The position numbers and the translations under genes were made by a program. This document shows, in pieces, positions 40,401 through 49,163 of a stretch of DNA of 64,000 nt. The notes beneath the pieces were generated by a model. The model saw only the letters and a program-made list of their open reading frames with translations. It made no database searches and was not told the origin of the DNA. The DNA is from Moritella dasanensis ArB 0140 (GTDB lineage Bacteria; Pseudomonadota; Gammaproteobacteria; Enterobacterales; Moritellaceae). The DNA lies in contig NZ_AKXQ01000015.1 in NCBI RefSeq assembly GCF_000276805.1, positions 50,920 to 114,919 on the forward strand, given 5' to 3'. The stretch's first letter is position 1, and every line of letters starts with the position of its first letter.

Positions 40401-40730
40401 AGTATGACAACTGCACTGGTTAACGTATATGAATCAGAAACCAAAGGTAAAGCGGATGCATTACGCACTGCAATTGCAACCCAACAACCGACACTCGCTG
40501 ATGCAGAATTAGAACAAGTTTGGCTGCGTAGTTTATATGCTGAGACCAGTAAGCTGCAAGTTGTGACAGACAAGCAATTAAGAAGGTTAGCAAAATCACG
40601 GGCAAATATGATCAAGTCGCATTTACGTGATGTCAGCAAAGTTGATGCTGGACGTGTCTTTGTATTAAGTCATCAAAGCAACGTACCTTCAACAAGTACT
40701 GAAACAACGCTGACAATGGTAGTCAAATAA
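37446..40730 (+). CDS. DUF748 (AsmA/TamB-like) envelope protein
   Basis: The start chosen is ATG at 37446 (MATSTPNFRQRF) with AAGGA about 12 nt upstream; a TTG frame begins at 37419. The 1,094-residue protein has one N-terminal membrane helix (LLTYTLVAYLVYAMLLGLL) and a long beta-rich periplasmic body typical of DUF748/AsmA-like proteins, including NLWKSLFNGSINLETVEIDQ. Two low-complexity linkers interrupt it: Ser/Thr/Pro-rich TDSPETDSPETNSS and VTAPPVTAPPVTE. The C-terminal part (VSFANGSTTLALTEQGKLDT, then LAQRPEIKLNIKGSYD) has the usual family ending. AsmA-like proteins are implicated in phospholipid transport across the envelope. Confidence 0.85.
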   Translation: MATSTPNFRQRFSSVPRYQRLLTYTLVAYLVYAMLLGLLVPYMVKSIAPDKASALVNRPVLLEDVSINPFTLKFEITGFEIQTPDQQEFINLGRITLQANLWKSLFNGSINLETVEIDQAAVNIERLDETRFSFSDIPEYMEEQAKRFVTVDAIVEETDQGTDLPHMQIANISITNTAFNFKDRPTGAELDYPAINVSLTQFNSIAMLENKQQSKAPAPTYNSFALSIEGSDESAVTTAGRFQLTPLEAQGELALKHIKLTTFWPFIAKQIRAELKSGTIDLATNFRFISDTTVATDTPTADSGTDSPETDSPETNSSATNSPTAATPTPQFIIDTGEFALRSLIFTSADHELINLPLFTAAGIALDLQEQLVGIDNVSTDGLQLHASLNKGEVDLAALLTPTSLTETASPRVVVTAPPVTAPPVTENAKPENDSVVGTVVDVIETVSEIEVETVVEQVAAIEARSDARVWVLNIGEFNLTNYDINIVDSWITKATKWRIAPLNFSTKAISSSYDAPIDYELALSINDNGSFASQGSIDIKQQSLDAHISLEQLNLTQFQPYITPYLNISLNSGFFTTKGDIYADSKGTARFNGEVQVAKLAINDKKLNKPLLKWQDFTINSIALDQQANSLLIDHIKLTQPYAQVIVAADKSSNLSDLVIGQKSADETSEVTPATDKEKAKPATVTATPEDAMLIELNKFTLVAGKVDYTDNVLKPSFEAVIENIEGHVGKLSSTTTKNAEIDIKAIVNKYAPMTLKGVLNPLIPEPFVDVEFVFNNFELPSMTPYSGTYAGLDIDEGQLSLALKYKLENNHLEGSNHILIDQLDMNDTKDSDAGSILPITLAIPLLKDSSGAIDLGVNVSGNVDDPSFNVGEIVLKSLSNIILKAVTSPFTLLASLVDTTDDLDKVSFANGSTTLALTEQGKLDTLAKALAQRPEIKLNIKGSYDANLDKQALQNNALNNKLSQSTGTVIKQGSNVDELPVSASMTTALVNVYESETKGKADALRTAIATQQPTLADAELEQVWLRSLYAETSKLQVVTDKQLRRLAKSRANMIKSHLRDVSKVDAGRVFVLSHQSNVPSTSTETTLTMVVK
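38358..38411 (+). repeat. 15-nt imperfect repeats in the DUF748 linker
   Basis: Copies of ACTGATAGCCCTGAA, two perfect and others degenerate, encode TDSPE/TNSxx steps of a disordered linker. They probably vary in number between strains. Confidence 0.65.
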
Positions 40731-41048
40731 GTCACACAATAAGTCGAAAATAACTAAAAAATAGACCTCATTGATTTGTGCTATTAAAATCAATGAGGTC
40801 GGTAACATCCCCCGCAGCTCCCCATCAAGCTTACCGCCGATAGATATACAAATCACCGTTCATGTCTTATGCTTACACTATATTAAAACCATGTTCAAAC
40901 CATAACCAAGCTATGCTCGCACTAAACCTGTACTACGCCTGCACTATGCCTGCACTATGCATGAATTAAGTAAAGCTAATTTGAATGCCAAGCTGTTTAC
41001 CATTTACTGATGAATACGTCTTCAGTCTAGGTAATTGGAGGTCGATTT
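40731..41048. other. Intergenic region with 14-bp hairpin and 11-nt tandem repeats
   Basis: GACCTCATTGATTT (40764-40777) and AAATCAATGAGGTC (40787-40800) make a perfect 14-bp stem with a 9-nt loop. No T-run follows on the plus strand, but TATTTTTTA follows on the minus strand. CCTGTACTACG, CCTGCACTATG and CCTGCACTATG (40927-40959) are three tandem 11-nt units. GGAGG precedes the next gene. No other gene was found. Confidence 0.7.
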
Positions 41049-41375
41049 ATGCTTGAAGGCAATTTCATCACGGTAAAATCTGAATTGTTAATAAGACACA
41101 TTCATCAATTTATGAACAACAAACTCAGTTACAACATACTGACCGATTACAGTTGGGAAATATTACAAGACTGGCAACGTTTAAACATCGTTGACAATAA
41201 AATTGCCAGCTCGAAAGAACAAGTTTTTTGGTATTTAGTCTTTGAGCTGCAAATTCAAAGTGAAGTGGCGTTATTACATGATAAAGCTCTGAATCGTAAA
41301 CTAGATCATTGCATGTTGTTTTTACAAGGGCAGGTAGATATGCCTGACGACTGTATTGGCATCAGGCCGAATTAG
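41049..41375 (+). CDS. Small conserved-looking protein, function unknown
   Basis: This 108-residue, mostly helical protein begins MLEGNFITVKSELLIRHIHQ and contains WEILQDWQRLNIVDNK. A strong GGAGG ribosome site lies about 7 nt before the ATG, which supports that it is real. There is no signal peptide, membrane helix or Cys-rich site. It is convergent with pepT, with only 18 nt between the stop codons. I do not recognise the family. Confidence 0.65.
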   Translation: MLEGNFITVKSELLIRHIHQFMNNKLSYNILTDYSWEILQDWQRLNIVDNKIASSKEQVFWYLVFELQIQSEVALLHDKALNRKLDHCMLFLQGQVDMPDDCIGIRPN

Positions 41376-41400
41376 TTATTTACTGGACGTTATTTACTGG
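41376..41400. repeat. 11-nt direct repeat at the hypothetical/pepT junction
   Basis: TTATTTACTGG occurs at 41376-41386 and 41390-41400. The second copy covers the pepT stop. It may be a small duplication that arose at the convergent gene ends. Confidence 0.6.
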
Positions 41401-42620
41401 TATTTTTTCGCTGTTAACGCAGCCAAGCGGACAATCACTTGCACCGATTTTTCCATTCCTTCTACCGTGATAAATTCATGGATACCATGAAAATTATAAC
41501 CGCCAGTAAAGATATTGGGACAAGGTAATCCCATAAAGGATAATCGCGCCCCGTCAGTACCGCCTCGAATAGGTTTAATGTCAGGTTGTATATCACACTC
41601 AATCATCGCCTGCGTCGCCAGTTCAATGATATGTGCATGAGGCTCTACCATTTCACGCATATTTTTATAACTGTCGCTTATTTTAACTTCTATGCGCTCA
41701 CAACCAAGCTCGTTATTTAGTGCTGCGACTTGCTGCTGCATAAAGGCTTTACGATGTGTTAATCCAGTTTCGTCAAAATCACGAATAATATAATGCAGTG
41801 TGGTTTTAGCAACACTGGTTTGCATCGCATTTAAGTGATAAAAACCTTGGTAACCCTCCGTGTATTCTGGTGTTTCATCGGCAGGCATCATCGCTTGGAA
41901 CTTAGCCGCGAGGCCCATGCTATTGACCATCTTATTTTTGGCTGAACCAGGATGTACATTCACACCGTGACAAATCACATCAGCAGAGCTGGCATTAAAA
42001 TTTTCATACTCTAATTCACCAACAGGGCCACCATCAATGGTATAAGCCCACTGCGCGTTAAAGCCTTTTACATCAAACAAATCTGCGCCACGGCCAATCT
42101 CTTCGTCTGGGGTAAAACCAATACAAATGTCGCCGTGTTCAATTTCAGGATTAGCTTGTAAATACGCGATAGCCGTTATAATTTCAGCAATCCCGGCTTT
42201 GTTATCGCCACCAAGTAATGTCGACCCATCGGTAGTGATAAGGGTCTGACCCTGTAATTGATTTAGTTCTGGATACATTGCCGGTGACAGTTTTTCAGTG
42301 TCGCTTAAACGAATGTCACCACCTTGATAATTCTCAACAATTTGTGGTTTAACATGCTGACCAGATGCATCTGGCGCGGTGTCCATATGGGCAATAAAAC
42401 CGACAGTTGGCACTCTTGTGCTAATATTACTCGATAGGCGTGCAGTTAAGTAACCATTGCTATCGAGTTTTACGTCATCTAAATTCAGTAAAATTAACTC
42501 TTGCTGTAGTTGTTTAGCGAATACAGTTTGACCAGGGGTACTAGGGCAAGTAGCAAGGGTATGATCGGACTGGGTATCAAAACTTACATAACGTAAAAAA
42601 CGTTCAATCAATGTAGTCAT
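41394..42620 (-). CDS. pepT: Peptidase T (tripeptide aminopeptidase)
   Basis: PepT is a cytoplasmic dizinc enzyme that removes N-terminal residues from tripeptides. The 408 residues equal E. coli PepT. Metal-binding and catalytic landmarks are present: [39 protein letters not shown] and [14 protein letters not shown] with the late [13 protein letters not shown]. It is divergent from a small membrane protein. No FNR box (TTGAT-N4-ATCAA) was seen in the upstream gap, unlike E. coli. Confidence 0.96.
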   Translation of the reverse strand: MTTLIERFLRYVSFDTQSDHTLATCPSTPGQTVFAKQLQQELILLNLDDVKLDSNGYLTARLSSNISTRVPTVGFIAHMDTAPDASGQHVKPQIVENYQGGDIRLSDTEKLSPAMYPELNQLQGQTLITTDGSTLLGGDNKAGIAEIITAIAYLQANPEIEHGDICIGFTPDEEIGRGADLFDVKGFNAQWAYTIDGGPVGELEYENFNASSADVICHGVNVHPGSAKNKMVNSMGLAAKFQAMMPADETPEYTEGYQGFYHLNAMQTSVAKTTLHYIIRDFDETGLTHRKAFMQQQVAALNNELGCERIEVKISDSYKNMREMVEPHAHIIELATQAMIECDIQPDIKPIRGGTDGARLSFMGLPCPNIFTGGYNFHGIHEFITVEGMEKSVQVIVRLAALTAKKYQ

Positions 42621-42791
42621 AATAAAGCCTTAATGAATAAAAAAGTAAGTAGTTATGATGTAAGGATATTATGCATCATATAAAGTGATTATAGATTGTC
42701 CTTAATCATTAATGGGTATTAAATTTCACTTCAAGGATGTTATAAAGCACAAAACCCTGCATGCGATTCAGTAACAGCGAAGAGGTATAGA

Positions 42792-43211
42792 ATGAGAAAC
42801 ACGATCATTGAATGGCCTAAATTATTCCGATACAGTCTTTTATTTGTTTTTATTTCCGTATTTATGAGTGCCATACTGTTGTTTGGCTTTACTCGTGATT
42901 GGCGAGTTATATTTGATCTTAACGTACAACTTATAGCGATTAATCTGGCATTTATAGCGGTTATTTACATTTCCTTTCCACTGTTAATCGTACGTTTTTG
43001 TTATTACTTCTATCAATTAGTAGCGCATGGCAGAAAAGAAGGTATCTCATTGTTTTGTTATCAAACCTTATTCAACCCAATTAACTTTTTATTTCGACCG
43101 AGTTTACTCACCTACGAGGGGCTCACCCACCGCCGTCGCTGTGTCATTTCGATCGTTCTCTTGCTTGCTTTATACACTTCAATTTTTGTTATGAGTGACA
43201 TGATAACGTAA
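42792..43211 (+). CDS. Small multi-helix membrane protein, function unknown
   Basis: This 139-residue protein has three hydrophobic segments (about residues 14-33, 47-70 and 116-135) and basic loops (HRRRC near the end). AGAGG lies about 5 nt upstream of the ATG. It has no recognised motif. It stands between pepT (divergent) and purT, with its own gap to both, so it is probably a single-gene unit in the inner membrane. Confidence 0.6.
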   Translation: MRNTIIEWPKLFRYSLLFVFISVFMSAILLFGFTRDWRVIFDLNVQLIAINLAFIAVIYISFPLLIVRFCYYFYQLVAHGRKEGISLFCYQTLFNPINFLFRPSLLTYEGLTHRRRCVISIVLLLALYTSIFVMSDMIT

Positions 43212-43396
43212 ATATAAAAATCAGACTTTTGATTGTCACAGCCTAATTATCAGTTAGACCTTCCATTTCTACCAAAATCGCTATATCATGCTGCTATATT
43301 ACGTAGTGAGAAAACTATAGTACTTAAAATACAACAAGTTAGTGAATTATCATTTGTTTGACCACCAAATTTATAATCAATTAATAGGGAATTGTT

Positions 43397-44578
43397 ATGT
43401 TAGGTACTGCCAACAGCAAAAATGCAACACGTGTATTACTATTAGGCTCAGGTGAACTCGGGAAAGAAGTCGCTATTGAGTTTCAACGTTTAGGTGTCGA
43501 AGTCATTGCAGTTGATCGTTATGACAACGCGCCAGCCATGCAAGTTGCCCATCGTAGCCACACCATTAACATGCTAGATGGTGATGCACTAAGACATCTT
43601 ATTGAGCTTGAAAAACCAGATTATGTTATTCCAGAAATCGAAGCTATCGCAACAGATACCCTGCTTGAACTAGAGCAAGAAGGTGTCAACATTGTACCAA
43701 CAGCACGCGCAACCAAACTAACCATGGATCGTGAAGGTATTCGCCTTCTAGCGGCCGAAACACTGCAGTTACCTACCTCGCCTTATATTTTTACCGATAA
43801 TAAAATTGAATACCTTGCAGCTGTAGAACAGATTGGTATTCCGTGCGTGATCAAACCTGTAATGAGTTCATCTGGTAAAGGTCAAAGCATTATTCGTGAT
43901 GAAGACGATATAGACCAAGCTTGGGCTTATGCACAAGAAGGTGGCCGCGCTGGCGCAGGTCGCATCATTATTGAAGGTTTTGTTAAGTTCGATTTTGAAA
44001 TCACTCTACTGACAATCAGCGCCGTTGACGGCATTCATTTCTGTGACCCTATTGGGCACCGCCAGCAAGATGGCGACTACCGTGAATCATGGCAGCCACA
44101 AGTAATGTGCGATGACGTACTTGCTAAAGCCAAAGAGATATCGGCAAAAGTTGTGACGGAATTAGGCGGTTATGGTCTATTTGGCGTCGAACTCTTCATT
44201 CGTGGTAATGAGGTGTTCTTTAGTGAAGTCTCACCGCGCCCACATGATACGGGCATGGTGACATTAATCTCGCAAGACCTGTCTGAATTTGCTTTACATG
44301 TACGCGCTGTATTAGGTCTACCTATCACTCAAATCCAACAGTATGGTCCGTCTGCTTCAGCGGTTATCTTGGCTGAAGGCCATTCGACTAATATTGGCTT
44401 TAACCAATTAGCACCGGCATTGGCTTGTGTCCCGGGCAGCCAAATACGTTTATTCGGTAAGCCTGAGATCGCAGGACAACGTCGTTTAGGTGTGGCGCTA
44501 GCGCGTGGTATTAATACCATTGATGCAATTGATAAAGCCAAAGAAGTGGCGAAAAAAATTGAAGTGACTTTCGATTAA
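43397..44578 (+). CDS. purT: Formate-dependent phosphoribosylglycinamide formyltransferase (GAR transformylase 2)
   Basis: PurT makes formyl-GAR from GAR, formate and ATP in purine synthesis. The 393-residue ATP-grasp protein matches the E. coli length (392). It shows [20 protein letters not shown], then [17 protein letters not shown], the glycine-rich SSSGKGQSI loop, [14 protein letters not shown] and the late [16 protein letters not shown]. It is a single gene; no PurR box was recognised upstream. It is closed by a strong terminator. Confidence 0.97.
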   Translation: MLGTANSKNATRVLLLGSGELGKEVAIEFQRLGVEVIAVDRYDNAPAMQVAHRSHTINMLDGDALRHLIELEKPDYVIPEIEAIATDTLLELEQEGVNIVPTARATKLTMDREGIRLLAAETLQLPTSPYIFTDNKIEYLAAVEQIGIPCVIKPVMSSSGKGQSIIRDEDDIDQAWAYAQEGGRAGAGRIIIEGFVKFDFEITLLTISAVDGIHFCDPIGHRQQDGDYRESWQPQVMCDDVLAKAKEISAKVVTELGGYGLFGVELFIRGNEVFFSEVSPRPHDTGMVTLISQDLSEFALHVRAVLGLPITQIQQYGPSASAVILAEGHSTNIGFNQLAPALACVPGSQIRLFGKPEIAGQRRLGVALARGINTIDAIDKAKEVAKKIEVTFD

Positions 44579-44666
44579 TATCAACATCGTATTAATAACT
44601 GCAATAGTATTGTAACGACAATCGATGTAATAACTGCAGCACATTAATCGCACTAAGTAAAAAGTA

Positions 44667-44702
44667 AAAAAAAGCTAACAAGTAATCTTGTTAGCTTTTT
44701 TT
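44667..44702 (+). terminator. Terminator of purT
   Basis: AAAAAAAGCTAACAAG pairs with CTTGTTAGCTTTTTTT around TAAT, with a T-run on both strands. It lies between purT and the convergent CNT transporter gene. Confidence 0.93.
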
Positions 44703-44803
44703 GCATCTGTTACTGCAGTTAATAATTGTATCGATATTTAATGCATTAACAATTAACTTTCAATAATAACGCTCACCAACAAAAATGAGCGTTGTACTGT
44801 CTG

Positions 44804-46003
44804 TTATAAGCTTAAAATTACACCGGCAATTGCAGCGCTCATCAAGTTAGCCAGTACACCAGCAAAAATAGCGCGGAAACCATGCTTAGCGATGAATTGA
44901 CGACGTTCAGGGATCATGCTGCCTAAACCACCAATCAAGATAGCCATGGTGCTTATATTAGCAAAACCACATAACGCAAAGGTAATGATGGCTTGAGAAT
45001 GTTCACTTAACTGATCTTTTACTTCCATCAACTGAATAAACGCCACAAACTCATTAACCACGATCTTATTACCAATCAACGAACCCGCAACAATCGCTTC
45101 ATCCCACGGCACACCAATCAACCAAGCAACAGGGGCAAACACATAGCCTAAAATGATTTCAAAGCTTAACGTCACATCAAACCAATTACCGATACCGCCT
45201 AACATACCATTGAGTAACGCGATAACACCAACAAAGGCCAGCAAGGTTGCACCAATTGCAGTCGCCATGCTTAAACCGGCCATCGCACCGTCAGCAAGGG
45301 CTTCAACCACGTTAGTTGCACGCGGTAATTCTACTTTAGTGATTTCGTCTGCGTGATTTTCATTTTTTGATGGTGGGAACAAGAACTTCGCCATTAACAA
45401 ACCAGCAGGCGCAGACATAAATGACGCAGCCACTAAAAACTTAATCTCGACACCAATCATGGCGTAGCCGACTAATGTGCCACCAGCAACAGAAGCAAGA
45501 CCACACGTCATCACAGCGAAGAACTGTGAATCGCTCATGCCTTTCAAATACGGCTTAACCACTAACGGCGCTTCAACCATACCCACGAAGATGTTTGCCG
45601 TTGCCGCTAATGATTCTGCACGACCAGTGCCGAGTAATTTCTGTAAGCCACCACCAACAATATTAATCACTTTCGGCATGAAGCCAATATGATACAGCGC
45701 TGAAATTAACGCCGAGAAGAACACAATAATACCTAATACATTAATAGCAAATACAAAGGTGCCTTCCACTAAGCTGCCAAATAAGAACGAGATACCTTCC
45801 TGGCCATAATCAATCACATTTGAGACACCCGCACTAAAAGCATTTAACGCGTCTTTGCCTGCTGGAAAATATAATACGATGAAAGCAAAAGTAATCTGTA
45901 ATGCAAACGCCAGTGAGACAGTTCTGAGGGGGATATTACGGCGATCGTTAGAGCAGAAATACGCCGTTAATAGGATCACTATTATGCCTAAAATAGATAT
46001 CAT
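44804..46003 (-). CDS. CNT-family nucleoside transporter (NupC-like)
   Basis: This inner-membrane concentrative nucleoside transporter has about 399 residues from the ATG at 46003 (MISILGIIVILLTAYFCSNDR), which has AGG upstream. The ATG at 46060 lacks a ribosome site. Landmarks are FFSALISALYHIG, GGGLQKLLGTGRAESL, NIFVG-MVEAPLVVKPYL, GLASVAGGTLVGYA and ITFALCGFANISTMAILIGG. In Vibrio cholerae CNT the equivalent substrate loop reads QTEAP; here it reads MVEAP, so the nucleobase contact is changed. A LysR gene lies upstream on the same strand, and purine genes (purT, punC) are nearby. Confidence 0.9.
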   Translation of the reverse strand: MISILGIIVILLTAYFCSNDRRNIPLRTVSLAFALQITFAFIVLYFPAGKDALNAFSAGVSNVIDYGQEGISFLFGSLVEGTFVFAINVLGIIVFFSALISALYHIGFMPKVINIVGGGLQKLLGTGRAESLAATANIFVGMVEAPLVVKPYLKGMSDSQFFAVMTCGLASVAGGTLVGYAMIGVEIKFLVAASFMSAPAGLLMAKFLFPPSKNENHADEITKVELPRATNVVEALADGAMAGLSMATAIGATLLAFVGVIALLNGMLGGIGNWFDVTLSFEIILGYVFAPVAWLIGVPWDEAIVAGSLIGNKIVVNEFVAFIQLMEVKDQLSEHSQAIITFALCGFANISTMAILIGGLGSMIPERRQFIAKHGFRAIFAGVLANLMSAAIAGVILSL

Positions 46004-46220
46004 GGAACAAACCTGTTTAATGATTAAAATTATGAAGACGCGTATTGTAGTCCGCGCCATTTTTACAGCAAGTCCAGTAAGTTACCTGCTTGTTACAATT
46101 AAATTCAACAGTGGTGTAGCGATAGCTAGTTTATTGTTTTATAACGATTCCATAATGATCTTTAGCGTATTATTTCCATATGGAAAAGATATTTCCGCAT
46201 CAGGACATAAGTTGTTGTAA

Positions 46221-47159
46221 TTAGATTTTAATTTGCGACTTTAATTGCTGATCCCAGTATGAAGGTTGACCAATATATTCTTTAAAAAAGGCAATCGCAG
46301 CGCTAATTTTTTTCGGTAAATGCTTACGGCTGGGATAGACAGCATAAAACCGCATCACCTGACTCGCCTGCCATTGGGGCAATAACTGAATCAATTTTCC
46401 GGTTCTAAACTCATCGGTTAACAAATATGTCGCTAAGTAAGCAATGCCCCACCCTGATATCGCAGCGTCGCGGATCGCTTCAGCTAAATCGACACGGTAA
46501 TTTCCATCAACGTTAATGTATAACGATTCAGTACCTTGCTTAAACGACCACAAGCCATAATTACGTTCACGGCTGCGATAGATAAGGCAATTATGGTTTT
46601 CAAGCTCGTTGGGATGCAAAGGCGCGGTGTGATGCATCAAATAATCTGGTGATGCGGCAACCACAAAACGGGTATCTGCCAAATGCTGCGCCACATAACC
46701 TTCGGGAATATCTTCAATGTTGGTAAGCCACAGATCTAACCCATCATCAATCATGTTGGCTTTATAATCGAACAAACTCACTTCAACATGTAGGTCGGGG
46801 TGCAGTTTACGAAACTGTTCGATAGCGGGAATAATATGGATGGTGCCAAATGACTGCGATACACCTAAGCGCAGTATACCGGCCACGTCGTCTTGCAGAT
46901 TAGCCATCATCACATCGGCATCTTGCACACTGCTCACGACTTCGGCGCAATAAAGAGCAAACTGTTGGCCAGCATCGGTTAAGGTAAAACTGCGAGTAGA
47001 ACGCTGTACCAGCTTGACGTTTAAATCAGCTTCTAAGCATTTGAGTTGTTTACTTACATGAGAAACCGACACACTGAGGGTATGCGCTGCAGCGGTAAAG
47101 CTACCAGTTTGCACTAAAGTATGAAAAAGGGCCATTTGGCTAGCACGATCTTGAATCAA
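46221..47159 (-). CDS. LysR-family transcriptional regulator
   Basis: The 312-residue protein has the N-terminal winged helix (LFHTLVQTGSFTAAAHTLSV with SVSHVSKQLKCLEADL) and a periplasmic-binding-like effector domain. It resembles the large LysR group near E. coli DmlR/YafC-type regulators, which has no single target. It is divergent from fadD across 195 nt, and the CNT transporter gene lies downstream on the same strand. Either could be its target; nothing in the sequence decides it. Confidence 0.9.
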   Translation of the reverse strand: MIQDRASQMALFHTLVQTGSFTAAAHTLSVSVSHVSKQLKCLEADLNVKLVQRSTRSFTLTDAGQQFALYCAEVVSSVQDADVMMANLQDDVAGILRLGVSQSFGTIHIIPAIEQFRKLHPDLHVEVSLFDYKANMIDDGLDLWLTNIEDIPEGYVAQHLADTRFVVAASPDYLMHHTAPLHPNELENHNCLIYRSRERNYGLWSFKQGTESLYINVDGNYRVDLAEAIRDAAISGWGIAYLATYLLTDEFRTGKLIQLLPQWQASQVMRFYAVYPSRKHLPKKISAAIAFFKEYIGQPSYWDQQLKSQIKI

Positions 47160-47354
47160 ATGAGAAGTACCTAGTAACGTCCGATCCGTGTGACTACGTA
47201 ATAATAAGCATAAACAACATTATTGCTGTTTAATTACGGCAAGTGTATACAAAAATAGACAGGCAATAAAGTGCGACACCATGATTATTATCAACTATTT
47301 AATCCACCAGTTATAAGATAATATACTACATAACACCCTACAGAGAATATTAAC

Positions 47355-49025
47355 ATGGAAAAAACCTGGTTAAAAAACTACCCTAGCGATGTACCAGAGT
47401 TCATTGATTTATCACAATATGACAGCATTTTAGATATCGTCGAACAAAGCTGCGAAAAACACGCTGACTCAATCGCCTTTTTAAACATGGGTGCCACACT
47501 TACCTTTCGCCAACTTGAACAACAAAGTCGGGATTTTGCGGCCTATTTACAACACGAACTGAACATGCAGCCAGGTGATCGTTGCGCTATCATGATGCCC
47601 AATTTATTACAGTATCCTATTGCGCTATTTGGCATACTCCGCGCTGGGCTGATTGCCGTTAATGTTAACCCGCTTTATACCCAACGCGAATTACAGCATC
47701 AACTGACCGATTCCGGCGCTAAGATGATTGTCGCCATTAGTAACTTTGGTGCCAACCTCGAAAAAGTATTACCACAAACCAGTATTGAACACGTCATCAT
47801 GACCAACATAGGCGATCAACTACAGCAGCCTAAACGCACCATGGTTAACTTTGCAGTCAAATACGTGAAAAAAATGATCCCTGCTTTTCACATTGAAAAT
47901 GCAATTTCAATGCGCAAGGTATTATCTGCCGGACGTAAGTTAGTTTATAACCGCCCAGCCTGTAAACCGGAAGACATTGCGTACCTACAATATACGGGTG
48001 GCACAACAGGTATCGCCAAAGGCGCCATGTTAACCCATCGCAATATTGTCGCGAACGTATTGCAAGTGTACGGCCAGTTCTCACCACGCACACTGTTATC
48101 CAAAGACCATGTTGTTACCCCGTTACCGCTTTATCATATCTTTGCTAACTCAGTAAGCTTGATGTTTATTATGATGATCGGTGGTCGTAATTTATTAATT
48201 ACCAATCCAAGAGATATGGACGGCTTTATTAAAGAGTTGAAGGGCTACCCTTTCACTATTTTCTTCGGCTTAAACACCTTGTTCAGCGGTATGTTAAAGA
48301 ATGAAAAATTCCGTGCATTAGATTTCAGTAATGCCCGCTTCACAATCGCTGGCGGTATGTCCACCCAAGAAGATGTCGCCAAAGAATGGCAAGCGGTCAC
48401 CGGCATGCCAGTGGTTGAAGGTTATGGATTAACAGAATGTTCACCGGTGGTTTGCAGTGGCATTCACACACAACAAGAATATACTGCGGGTATTGGCGTG
48501 CCGTTACCATCAACAGAAATGCGTGTTGTTAATGATGACCACCAAGCATTAGGCGTAAACGTTGTTGGCGAATTACAAGTACGCGGTCCACAAGTGATGT
48601 CTGGCTATTGGAAACAAGCACAAGCTACTGCGGAATCGATTGATGCCGATGGTTGGTTCTCGACCGGTGATATGGCCCGTATGGACCAAGATGGTTGCTT
48701 CTTTATTGTCGACCGTAAAAAAGACATGATTTTAGTGTCTGGCTTTAATGTTTACTCGGTCGAAATTGAAGAAGTACTGCGATTACATCCCGATATTGAA
48801 GAAGCAGCGGTAGTGGGTCTGCCACATCCCGTAACAGGCGAACAAGTTAAAGCCTTCATCTGTAGCAGCAATAAAGCGCTGACCAGTAAAGAGGTACAAA
48901 CTCACTGCCGCCGTTATCTAACCGCGTACAAAGTGCCACGTGATATTGAGTTTCGTGACGACCTGCCGAAAAGTCCAGTAGGCAAAGTACTTAAACGTGA
49001 GCTACTAACACCAGCAACAATTTAA
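47355..49025 (+). CDS. fadD: Long-chain fatty acid-CoA ligase
   Basis: FadD activates fatty acids as acyl-CoA at the inner face of the inner membrane. The 556-residue protein follows E. coli FadD from its start (WLKNYPSDVPEFID). The ATP-binding signature YTGGTTGIAKGAM, the PLPLYHIF segment, EGYGLTECSPVV and the FACS motif STGDMARMDQDG ... DRKKDMILVSGFNVY are all present. It is divergent from a LysR gene; only a weak partial FadR-like word (ACCAGTT) was seen upstream. It supplies acyl-CoA for beta-oxidation with fadH and could feed the WS/DGAT-type enzyme. Confidence 0.94.
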   Translation: MEKTWLKNYPSDVPEFIDLSQYDSILDIVEQSCEKHADSIAFLNMGATLTFRQLEQQSRDFAAYLQHELNMQPGDRCAIMMPNLLQYPIALFGILRAGLIAVNVNPLYTQRELQHQLTDSGAKMIVAISNFGANLEKVLPQTSIEHVIMTNIGDQLQQPKRTMVNFAVKYVKKMIPAFHIENAISMRKVLSAGRKLVYNRPACKPEDIAYLQYTGGTTGIAKGAMLTHRNIVANVLQVYGQFSPRTLLSKDHVVTPLPLYHIFANSVSLMFIMMIGGRNLLITNPRDMDGFIKELKGYPFTIFFGLNTLFSGMLKNEKFRALDFSNARFTIAGGMSTQEDVAKEWQAVTGMPVVEGYGLTECSPVVCSGIHTQQEYTAGIGVPLPSTEMRVVNDDHQALGVNVVGELQVRGPQVMSGYWKQAQATAESIDADGWFSTGDMARMDQDGCFFIVDRKKDMILVSGFNVYSVEIEEVLRLHPDIEEAAVVGLPHPVTGEQVKAFICSSNKALTSKEVQTHCRRYLTAYKVPRDIEFRDDLPKSPVGKVLKRELLTPATI

Positions 49026-49032
49026 CCAAAAC

Positions 49033-49072
49033 AACAGCAAGCACGGCTGTTAATGCTTTTGTGCTTGCTGTT
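49033..49072. terminator. 12-bp inverted repeat after fadD
   Basis: AACAGCAAGCAC (49033-49044) and GTGCTTGCTGTT (49061-49072) are perfectly complementary with a 16-nt loop, 8 nt beyond the fadD stop. A proper T-run is lacking, so a terminator or mRNA-end role is probable but not certain. Confidence 0.6.
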
Positions 49073-49080
49073 CATGTGTT

Positions 49081-49129
49081 TGTACTTACTGCCAATGCCT
49101 ATGTACTTACTGCCAATGCTATGTACTTG
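49081..49129. repeat. Tandem repeat of about 20 nt, 2.4 copies
   Basis: TGTACTTACTGCCAATGC (plus 2-3 nt) occurs at 49081 and 49102, followed by a partial TGTACTTG at 49122. It lies between the fadD-end hairpin and the lipase gene. No coding potential is apparent. Confidence 0.75.
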
Positions 49130-49163
49130 TCGCTAAATAGCCGCGGTCATGATAGCCCACCAG

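Noticed and set aside
42621..42791. Possible FNR box for pepT
   Set aside because: No TTGAT-N4-ATCAA or close variant is present.
43212..43396. Possible PurR box upstream of purT
   Set aside because: No ACGCAAACGTTTGCGT-like palindrome was found.
47290..47354. Possible FadR operator upstream of fadD
   Set aside because: Only the word ACCAGTT matches half of the FadR consensus; the partner half is absent.
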